Shown here: positions 40,487-46,974 of the stretch, in pieces
How the letters are laid out: each line of letters starts with the position of its first letter
Position numbering within the stretch: the stretch's first letter is position 1
Source of the DNA: Rhodobiaceae bacterium UBA7378
GTDB lineage: Bacteria; Pseudomonadota; Alphaproteobacteria; RS24
Assembly (NCBI GenBank): GCA_002469805.1
Contig: DKNW01000117.1
Span: forward strand, 4,382-57,297
DNA length: 52,916 nt
Direction of reading: 5' to 3'
Made by a program: the position numbers and the translations under genes
Notes under the pieces: generated by a model
What the model saw: the letters and a program-made list of their open reading frames with translations, nothing else
The model's database searches: none
Told to the model about the DNA's origin: nothing

Positions 40487-41152
40487 ATGCGTGCAGCGGT
40501 TATCGTGTTTCCCGGTTCAAATTGTGACCGCGACGTTGCGGTGTGCCTCGAAGCCGCCGGAACAAAACCCGACATGGTATGGCATGGCGAAACCAGCCTT
40601 CCGGCCTGCGATCTGATTGTGCTGCCCGGCGGGTTTTCTTATGGCGATTATCTACGCTGCGGATCTATGGCAGCCAACAGCCCGGTTATGCGCGAAGTGG
40701 TGGCGCGCGCCCACGCTGGCACCGCAGTACTTGGTATCTGCAATGGATTTCAAGTGCTGACCGAGTGCGGGTTGTTGCCTGGCGTGCTCATGCGCAACCG
40801 CGACCTAAATTTCGTCTGCCGCAATACGCGGCTAAACGTGACCCGCACAGACACCCCCTTCACCCATTTATATGAGGCGGATGAAGAGATCATTATTCCC
40901 GTCGCACATAATGAAGGCAATTACTTTGCAGATGATGACACGCTGGTACGCTTGCAGGGTGAAAACCAGATAGTATTCACCTATGCCAGCGGCGATAACC
41001 CAAACGGTGCCAGCCTCGATATTGCTGGCATTACAGACCCAACAGGGCGCGTGCTCGGCATGATGCCCCACCCCGAGCGCCGTGCCGAAAAAGCACTGGG
41101 CGGTGCCGACGGGCGGCGCATGTTTGATGGTGTGATGGAGATGCTGTCATGA
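40487..41152 (+). CDS. purQ: Phosphoribosylformylglycinamidine synthase subunit PurQ (glutaminase)
   Basis: A 221-residue class I glutamine amidotransferase subunit. VFPGSNCDRD opens it, LPGGFSYGDYLRCG precedes the nucleophile cysteine in VLGICNGFQVLTECG, and the catalytic histidine and glutamate are in MMPHPERRAE. It supplies ammonia to PurL. It overlaps the start of purL by 4 bases (ATGA). Confidence 0.97.
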   Translation: MRAAVIVFPGSNCDRDVAVCLEAAGTKPDMVWHGETSLPACDLIVLPGGFSYGDYLRCGSMAANSPVMREVVARAHAGTAVLGICNGFQVLTECGLLPGVLMRNRDLNFVCRNTRLNVTRTDTPFTHLYEADEEIIIPVAHNEGNYFADDDTLVRLQGENQIVFTYASGDNPNGASLDIAGITDPTGRVLGMMPHPERRAEKALGGADGRRMFDGVMEMLS

Positions 41153-43359
41153 GCCAAGGTCATAATCATGAACCGCCCGTCACGGACGAGTTGGTGGCCG
41201 AACACGGCCTGACGCCGGATGAATACGATATGATTGTCGAACATATGGGGCGCGAACCGAACTTCACCGAACTGGGCGTTTTTTCGGTGATGTGGTCTGA
41301 GCACTGCTCGTATAAATCCTCGCGCAAATGGCTGAAGAAATTGCCCGTCGATGGGCCGCAGGTTATTCAGGGACCGGGCGAAAATGCTGGCGTTATCGAC
41401 ATTGGTGACGGCGATGCCGCTATCTTTAAAATGGAAAGCCACAACCACCCATCCTTTATCGAGCCCTATCAGGGCGCGGCAACCGGTGTGGGCGGCATCA
41501 TGCGCGATGTGTTTACCATGGGTGCGCGACCTGTTGCGAATTTAAACGCCTTGCGCTTCGGCGCGCCCGAGCATCACAAAACACCGCATCTCGTGGCCGG
41601 TGTCGTGTCGGGCATTGGTGGTTATGGTAACTGCATTGGCGTACCGACCGTCGGCGGCGAGGTTAATTTCGACGCCAGCTATAACGGCAATATTCTGGTA
41701 AACGCCATGTGCGTCGGCCTTGCCCGTACCGATAAAATATTCTACGCCGCGGCGACTGGCGTGGGCTCGCCCGTTGTCTATGTCGGGTCAAAAACTGGGC
41801 GCGACGGCATCCACGGCGCGACCATGGCCTCAGCCGAGTTCGACGACGCATCAGACGAAAAGCGCCCAACGGTTCAGGTCGGCGACCCATTTACCGAGAA
41901 ACTCCTTTTGGAAGCGTGCCAAGAATTAATGGCATCAGACGCGATTATCGGCATCCAGGATATGGGTGCCGCCGGGTTGACATCGTCATCGGTGGAAATG
42001 GCTGATAAGGGCAATGTCGGAATACGCCTCAACCTCGACAAGGTTCCCTGCCGCGAAACTCATATGACTGGATACGAAATGCTGCTTTCTGAAAGTCAGG
42101 AGCGCATGCTGATGGTCTTGAAGCCGGGGCGCGAAGACGAAGCAGCGGAGATATTCCACCGCTGGGGACTAGATTTTGCCGTGGTGGGCGAATTAACAGA
42201 CACCAACCGCATGATAGTGGAGCATGAGGGCCGTCTAATCGCAGACATGCCACTCAGACCACTCGCTGACGGCGCGCCCGAATATGACCGGCCCTTTGTA
42301 GCAACCCCGAAGCATGCGCCCCTTGATCTGACCGCCGACGCGCATGCACAAGACCTAGCTACAAGCTTGATGAATTTGATGGGCAGTTCGGAAATGGCGT
42401 CACGGCGCTGGATTTGGGAACAATATGATTCGATGGTTATGGGCGACACGCTGGCCGGCCCCGGCGGTGACGCCGCACTCGTACGCGTGCATGGCACCAA
42501 CAAGGCGCTGGCCGTGACCACCGATGTGACGCCACGATATTGCCTTGCTGATCCCGCAATGGGTGGCCAGCAAGCCGTGGCCGAAGCCTATCGCAATATT
42601 AGCGCCACCGGCGCAACGCCGCTCGCCATCACCAATTGCTTGAATTTCGGCAATCCCGAGCGCCCGGAGATCATGGGCCAGTTCGTCGGCTGTCTGGACG
42701 GAATGGGTGCGGCGTGTCGTGCGCTCGATTTTCCCGTCGTCTCAGGCAATGTCTCGCTTTACAATGAAACCAATGGGCGCGGCATCATGCCAACACCAGC
42801 GATTGGCGGGGTTGGCGTGCTGGCCGATCTGGACAAGGCAGTGGGCAATGCCTTCCGGCACAGCGACCTTAACATATATATTGTCGGCGAAACTGCCGGA
42901 CATCTTGGATGTTCGCTGTACGCCCGCAATGTGCTGGCGCTTGACGCGTTGGGCCCGCCGCCGCCGGTTAATCTTGAGCATGAGAGACACCATGGCGAAT
43001 TTGTGCGTGGCGTCATTGGTGACGGCCTTGCTGCGTGCGTGCATGATGTTTCTGATGGTGGCTTGTTGTGCGCGCTCGCAGAAATGGCCTTGCCGCACAA
43101 AATTGGTTGCACGGTGGATATTGAAGGTGACCACGCCTTCTGGTTCGGTGAAGACCAAGGCAGGTATTTGGTTGGCATCGCGCCAGACACATTCGAAAGC
43201 TTTGAAACAGCAGCCGCCCAAGCTGGCGTGGTGATAACCCGTTTGGGCATTACTGGCGGCGCGGAATTGACAATTTCCCACACCATGACCATATCATTAG
43301 AGGAAATGGCGCAAATTCATGAAAACTGGTTCCCAGATCTCATGAACACAACGCTCTAA
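41149..43359 (+). CDS. purL: Phosphoribosylformylglycinamidine synthase subunit PurL
   Basis: A 736-residue small-type PurL, the ATP-dependent synthase of the fourth purine step. FTELGVFSVMWSEHCSYKSSR and ESHNHPSFIEPYQGAATGVGGI are the hallmark segments, and the two AIRS-type halves each have an ATP region (IQDMGAAGLTSSS; VHDVSDGGLLCALAEM). It acts with PurS and PurQ. A longish GC-rich coding region with a large antisense open frame, which is a shadow. Confidence 0.97.
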   Translation: MSQGHNHEPPVTDELVAEHGLTPDEYDMIVEHMGREPNFTELGVFSVMWSEHCSYKSSRKWLKKLPVDGPQVIQGPGENAGVIDIGDGDAAIFKMESHNHPSFIEPYQGAATGVGGIMRDVFTMGARPVANLNALRFGAPEHHKTPHLVAGVVSGIGGYGNCIGVPTVGGEVNFDASYNGNILVNAMCVGLARTDKIFYAAATGVGSPVVYVGSKTGRDGIHGATMASAEFDDASDEKRPTVQVGDPFTEKLLLEACQELMASDAIIGIQDMGAAGLTSSSVEMADKGNVGIRLNLDKVPCRETHMTGYEMLLSESQERMLMVLKPGREDEAAEIFHRWGLDFAVVGELTDTNRMIVEHEGRLIADMPLRPLADGAPEYDRPFVATPKHAPLDLTADAHAQDLATSLMNLMGSSEMASRRWIWEQYDSMVMGDTLAGPGGDAALVRVHGTNKALAVTTDVTPRYCLADPAMGGQQAVAEAYRNISATGATPLAITNCLNFGNPERPEIMGQFVGCLDGMGAACRALDFPVVSGNVSLYNETNGRGIMPTPAIGGVGVLADLDKAVGNAFRHSDLNIYIVGETAGHLGCSLYARNVLALDALGPPPPVNLEHERHHGEFVRGVIGDGLAACVHDVSDGGLLCALAEMALPHKIGCTVDIEGDHAFWFGEDQGRYLVGIAPDTFESFETAAAQAGVVITRLGITGGAELTISHTMTISLEEMAQIHENWFPDLMNTTL

Positions 43360-43384
43360 AAGGATGAGCTAAAAGGAAACGCAG

Positions 43385-43624
43385 ATGCCGATGACCGCCG
43401 GCCAACTGGAACAGATGATCCGTACAGCCTTGCCCGATGCGCAGGTTGAGATCACAGATCTACGCGGCGACGGCGACCATTACGCCGCCCATGTGGTGTC
43501 GCATGCTTTTGCCGGCAAAACCCGCGTTCAACAGCATAAAATGGTATATGACGCGCTTGAGGGCGGTATGGGCGACGCGCTGCATGCGCTCGCGCTGCAA
43601 ACATCCGTACCCGATAACGACTGA
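43385..43624 (+). CDS. BolA-family protein
   Basis: A 79-residue BolA/IbaG-type protein (LEQMIRTALPDAQVEITDLRGDGDHYAAHVVSHAFAGKTRVQQHKMVYDAL), with the conserved HxxVY-type helix-turn region and a histidine suitable for binding a [2Fe-2S] cluster with glutaredoxin. It lies 27 bases before the monothiol glutaredoxin gene grxD, its usual partner, and after purL, an arrangement common in Alphaproteobacteria. Confidence 0.94.
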   Translation: MPMTAGQLEQMIRTALPDAQVEITDLRGDGDHYAAHVVSHAFAGKTRVQQHKMVYDALEGGMGDALHALALQTSVPDND

Positions 43625-43651
43625 TGTCCATGTCGCCTGAAGGAGGCCCAA

Positions 43652-43978
43652 ATGAGTGAAATTGATACCCTTATCAAAACAGAGATCGACAGCGCCGAGA
43701 TTGTGCTTTTCATGAAGGGCACACCGGTATTTCCACAGTGCGGATTTTCCGGACAAGTTGTCCAAATTCTGTCGCATATCGGGGCACCGTTTAAGGGCGT
43801 GAATGTGCTGGAAGATGACACGCTGCGCGAGGGCGTTAAAAGTTTCTCGAACTGGCCGACCATTCCCCAGCTTTACGTCAAGGGTGAGTTCGTCGGCGGT
43901 TGCGATATTATTCGAGAAATGTTCGAGGAAGGCGAGTTACGCCCGTTCTTTGCCGAACAAGGCATTAATCTCGATTAG
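43652..43978 (+). CDS. grxD: Monothiol glutaredoxin (Grx4 type)
   Basis: A 108-residue CGFS glutaredoxin: C30-G-F-S33 in FPQCGFSGQ, with WPTIPQLYVKGEFVGGCDI (cis-proline and glutathione contacts). It carries [2Fe-2S] clusters with BolA partners and glutathione and takes part in iron homeostasis and cluster transfer. GGAGG precedes the ATG. It ends just before the terminator shared with rpsD. Confidence 0.96.
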   Translation: MSEIDTLIKTEIDSAEIVLFMKGTPVFPQCGFSGQVVQILSHIGAPFKGVNVLEDDTLREGVKSFSNWPTIPQLYVKGEFVGGCDIIREMFEEGELRPFFAEQGINLD

Positions 43979-43982
43979 AAAT

Positions 43983-44012
43983 AAAAAACCCCGCGGAATT
44001 GCGCGGGGGTTT
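43983..44012. terminator. Bidirectional intrinsic terminator between grxD and rpsD
   Basis: AAACCCCGCG (43986-43995) pairs with CGCGGGG-g-TTT (44002-44012) around a GAATTG loop. On the minus strand the stem is followed by six T, a strong terminator for rpsD; on the plus strand the T-run is only three, weaker for grxD. Confidence 0.85.
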
Positions 44013-44036
44013 CCAACTGGCCTACCAGCTTTTCGA

Positions 44037-44057
44037 TCGCGGCAATAAAAGCCGCGA
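44037..44057. other. Hairpin just after the rpsD stop codon
   Basis: TCGCGGC (44037-44043) and GCCGCGA (44051-44057) form a perfect 7-bp stem with a 7-base loop, starting 3 bases beyond the rpsD stop. It lacks a U-run and may protect the 3' end ahead of the main terminator. Confidence 0.6.
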
Positions 44058-44060
44058 AAT

Positions 44061-44681
44061 CTAATTACGCGAATAAAATTCGACGACCAGGTTTGGCTCC
44101 ATCTGTACCGGATAGGGCACATCTGCCAGCTGTGGAACGGCCGTAAGGCGCGCTGTCAGCTTATTGTGGTCAACATCAATATATTCCGGAACATCACGCT
44201 CAGCATTTTGAATGGCTTCTAGAACAATGTTGAGTGTGCGTGATTTTTCACGAATTTCGACAACATCGCCGGTTTTCAACCGACGGCTCGGAATATTGCA
44301 CCGACGACCGTTTACCATGACGTGCCCGTGGTTCACGAACTGGCGGGCAGCAAATACGGTGGTAACGAATTTGGCGCGATACACAATCGCGTCCAAACGC
44401 GATTCCAGCAGACCTACGAGGTTTTCACTGGTATCGCCCTTCACCCGCACGGCTTCGGCATAAATGCCGCGAAACTGTTTCTCGGTGATATTACCGTAAT
44501 GGCCTTTAAGTTTTTGTTTGGCACGCAGCTGCAGACCAAAGTCTGAAAGCTTGCCACGGCGACGCTGACCATGTTGCCCAGGGCCGTAGTCGCGCCGGTT
44601 AACTGGGCTTTTTGGGCGACCCCAGATGTTTTCACCAATGCGGCGATCAATTTTATATTTCGTCGATATGCGCTTGCTCAT
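44061..44681 (-). CDS. rpsD: 30S ribosomal protein S4
   Basis: A 206-residue S4, a primary 16S rRNA-binding protein of the small subunit. The N-terminal region (SKRISTKYKIDRRIGENIWG) lacks the zinc cysteines, as in many Proteobacteria. The S4 RNA-binding domain is clear (RLDAIVYRAKFVTTVFAARQFVNHGHVMVNGRRCNIPSRRLKTGDVVEI). It is alone, not in the alpha operon with rpsM-rpsK-rpoA. A sigma-70 promoter and a terminator-like hairpin lie upstream; S4 is a translational autoregulator in E. coli, so leader control is plausible. Confidence 0.97.
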   Translation of the reverse strand: MSKRISTKYKIDRRIGENIWGRPKSPVNRRDYGPGQHGQRRRGKLSDFGLQLRAKQKLKGHYGNITEKQFRGIYAEAVRVKGDTSENLVGLLESRLDAIVYRAKFVTTVFAARQFVNHGHVMVNGRRCNIPSRRLKTGDVVEIREKSRTLNIVLEAIQNAERDVPEYIDVDHNKLTARLTAVPQLADVPYPVQMEPNLVVEFYSRN

Positions 44682-44710
44682 GCGGCGCGGTCCTCAAATA
44701 TCTATGCAAA

Positions 44711-44735
44711 CAAAAAAGCGAGAACGTGCCTCGCT
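44711..44735 (-). terminator. Terminator-like hairpin in the rpsD leader
   Basis: On the minus strand AGCGAG (44735-44730), loop GCACGTT, CTCGCT (44722-44717) and six T (44717-44712). It lies downstream of the predicted rpsD promoter and 31 bases before the start codon, so it could attenuate rpsD or stop read-through from trmJ. Confidence 0.65.
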
Positions 44736-44746
44736 GATTGGCGCGT

Positions 44747-44774
44747 AATATACCCACTATCGGCCTGTTGTCAA
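44747..44774 (-). promoter_or_regulatory. Sigma-70-type promoter upstream of rpsD
   Basis: On the minus strand TTGACA (44774-44769) and TATATT (44752-44747) are separated by 16 bases. The start point would be near 44740, a few bases before the terminator-like hairpin. Both boxes match the consensus at 6 and 5 of 6 positions. Confidence 0.7.
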
Positions 44775-44788
44775 AGGGTAATAACGCG

Positions 44789-45640
44789 TCAAGATTTATC
44801 GTCTGCAAGCCCCGCATTGCCAGACATACCGGGGTCTGCCTGCCCTTTTGATATTGCCCCCACACGTGGCTTAATCTGTTTGTCATCTGCCCCGCGCGGC
44901 CAACGTAGAAGCGCATTTATCACGCCACGAAATGTGCGTACATCCTGCTCGGTGAGGCTGGCACGATGAAACATGTTGCGTAAATTACGCGCCATTGCTG
45001 GTTTTTTCTCTGGCGGAGCCAAAAATCCCGCCGCATCGAGTGCGGCTTCGAAATGGTCAAACATGCCATGCAGTTCCGCGCGCGTAGCCGGGCGCGTATC
45101 AGGCACGGGTAGCTGTGCGGCCGGCGTGGTGTCAGCTGTCTGGAACCACTCATACCCGATGAGCAATACGGCCTGCGCCAGATTGAGTGAGCTAAATTCG
45201 GGGTTAAGCGGCACACGGCAAATGGCATCAGCCAGCGAGATATCCTCATTATCAAGCCCTGTCCGCTCTGGCCCGAACATGACGCCACTCGTGGTCGCTG
45301 TTTCATGCGCTTGGCGGCGCATTTCAACGGCAAGATGAGCGGGCGTCATCACCGGCTTAACCATATCGCGCAAGCGTGCCGTGGTAGCCACCACAAACCC
45401 CAGATCAGCGGTTGCCTCGGCAACGCTATCGAACATGAGACGATTATCGATCAAAGCCTCGGCCCCTGCCGCGGCCTTGCGCGCGCGCTCGACCTGCCAA
45501 TCGGAGCGCGGACGCACGAGCCGCAAATCGGTCAGGCCAAAGTTCAACATGGCGCGCGCAACAGTGCCGATATTTTCGCCAAGCTGCGCACCGACAAGAA
45601 TGATTGCAGGAGATTGAAATTCAGGCATATTTTCTTTCAT
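44789..45640 (-). CDS. trmJ: TrmJ-like tRNA/rRNA methyltransferase (SPOUT class)
   Basis: A 283-residue SpoU-family methyltransferase of the TrmJ (tRNA Cm32/Um32) group. The N-terminal AIILVGAQLGENIGTVARAMLNFGLTDLRLVRPR is motif 1, and GVMFGPERTGLDNEDISLADAICRVPLNPEFSSLNLAQAVLLIGYE carries motifs 2 and 3 with the knot. The C-terminal extension (about residues 170-283) matches the TrmJ helical domain. An in-frame ATG at 45628 is an alternative start. It transcribes toward rpsD and is divergent from icd. Confidence 0.9.
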   Translation of the reverse strand: MKENMPEFQSPAIILVGAQLGENIGTVARAMLNFGLTDLRLVRPRSDWQVERARKAAAGAEALIDNRLMFDSVAEATADLGFVVATTARLRDMVKPVMTPAHLAVEMRRQAHETATTSGVMFGPERTGLDNEDISLADAICRVPLNPEFSSLNLAQAVLLIGYEWFQTADTTPAAQLPVPDTRPATRAELHGMFDHFEAALDAAGFLAPPEKKPAMARNLRNMFHRASLTEQDVRTFRGVINALLRWPRGADDKQIKPRVGAISKGQADPGMSGNAGLADDKS

Positions 45641-45721
45641 AGATCATCAATAATTCAAAGTTAGGGTTTGTTCAAACGTGCGCAGATGGTATCGTTAACA
45701 TAACCACAAAGGGTAAGCATC

Positions 45722-46942
45722 ATGACAAAGATCAAGGTAGATAATCCCATCGTTGAACTCGACGGTGACGAGATGACACGCATCATCTGGCAGATGATCA
45801 AAGATAAGCTGATAAATCCCTATCTGGATATTGATCTGAATTACTATGACCTCGGCATAGAAAGCCGCGACGAAACGGAAGACAAGATAACCGTTGATGC
45901 GGCAAATGCTATCCGCGAAATTGGCGTTGGTGTTAAATGTGCCACCATCACACCGGATGAAGCGCGCGTTGAGGAATTTGACTTAAAACGCATGTACCGC
46001 TCACCCAATGGCACGATCCGCAACATTTTGGGCGGCACAGTTTTTCGCCAACCGATTATCTGTTCGAATGTACCGCGTCTTGTGCCCGGCTGGACGGACC
46101 CGATTGTTATTGGGCGCCACGCATTCGGCGACCAATATCGCGCAACTGACTTCGTGGTTCCGGGCAAGGGCAAGCTGACCATGCGCTGGGAAGCCGAAGA
46201 CGGCAGCGACACAAAAGAGTTTGATGTGTTCGATTTCCCGGGCGGCGGCATTGCGATGAGTATGTACAACCTCGACGATAGCATCCGTGACTTTGCACGC
46301 GCCTGTATGCTCTATGCGCTCGACCTTAAATGGCCGCTATACCTGTCAACGAAAAACACAATCATGAAAGCCTATGATGGTCGTTTCAAAGATTTGTTTC
46401 AGGAAGTCTTCGACGCAGAATTTAAAGAGCGCTTCGACGCGCTTGGGATCGGCTATGAGCACCGCTTGATCGACGATATGGTGGCCGCGGCGTTGAAATG
46501 GCCGGGCAAATTCGTCTGGGCGTGTAAAAATTACGATGGCGATGTGCAATCCGATACAGTGGCGCAAGGCTTCGGGTCATTAGGCTTGATGACATCGGTG
46601 CTGCTGACCCCTGACGGGAAAACCATTGAAGCTGAAGCGGCGCACGGCACGGTTACACGCCACTATCGCGCCCACCAGCGTGGCGAGGAAACCTCGACCA
46701 ATTCAATCGCCTCGATTTTCGCGTGGACGCGTGGACTGAGCAAACGCGCCGAAATCGACGGCAATGACAAGTTGCAAAACTTCGCGACTACGCTCGAAAA
46801 GATATGTGTATCGACCGTCGAGCGCGGCTCCATGACCAAAGACCTTGCTTTGTTGGTTGGTGCCCAGCAAGGCTGGCTGAGCACAGAAGGCTTTCTCGAT
46901 AAAGTGAACGAAAACCTCGAGGCTGCGCTATCCGCGCAGTAA
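45722..46942 (+). CDS. icd: NADP-dependent isocitrate dehydrogenase (eukaryote-like type)
   Basis: A 406-residue isocitrate dehydrogenase of the dimeric, eukaryote-like class (IDH1/IDH2 type) usual in Alphaproteobacteria. IVELDGDEMTRIIWQMIKDKLI opens it; SPNGTIRNILGGTVFRQPI is the substrate loop; AAALKWPGKFVWACKNYDGDVQSDTVAQGFGSLGLMTSVL holds the metal aspartates, and AEAAHGTVTRHYR the NADP-binding region. It makes 2-oxoglutarate and NADPH. An imperfect palindrome GTTTG-TT-CAAAC lies at 45666-45677 upstream. It is divergent from trmJ. Confidence 0.97.
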   Translation: MTKIKVDNPIVELDGDEMTRIIWQMIKDKLINPYLDIDLNYYDLGIESRDETEDKITVDAANAIREIGVGVKCATITPDEARVEEFDLKRMYRSPNGTIRNILGGTVFRQPIICSNVPRLVPGWTDPIVIGRHAFGDQYRATDFVVPGKGKLTMRWEAEDGSDTKEFDVFDFPGGGIAMSMYNLDDSIRDFARACMLYALDLKWPLYLSTKNTIMKAYDGRFKDLFQEVFDAEFKERFDALGIGYEHRLIDDMVAAALKWPGKFVWACKNYDGDVQSDTVAQGFGSLGLMTSVLLTPDGKTIEAEAAHGTVTRHYRAHQRGEETSTNSIASIFAWTRGLSKRAEIDGNDKLQNFATTLEKICVSTVERGSMTKDLALLVGAQQGWLSTEGFLDKVNENLEAALSAQ

Positions 46943-46974
46943 CACCCTGCCCGCTGTATCCGTCGCCAAACTCT

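Noticed and set aside
42742..43292. Two overlapping antisense frames of about 175-180 codons opposite purL
   Set aside because: Both are mirrored by conserved purL motifs on the sense strand and have no start signals; typical shadows in GC-rich coding DNA.
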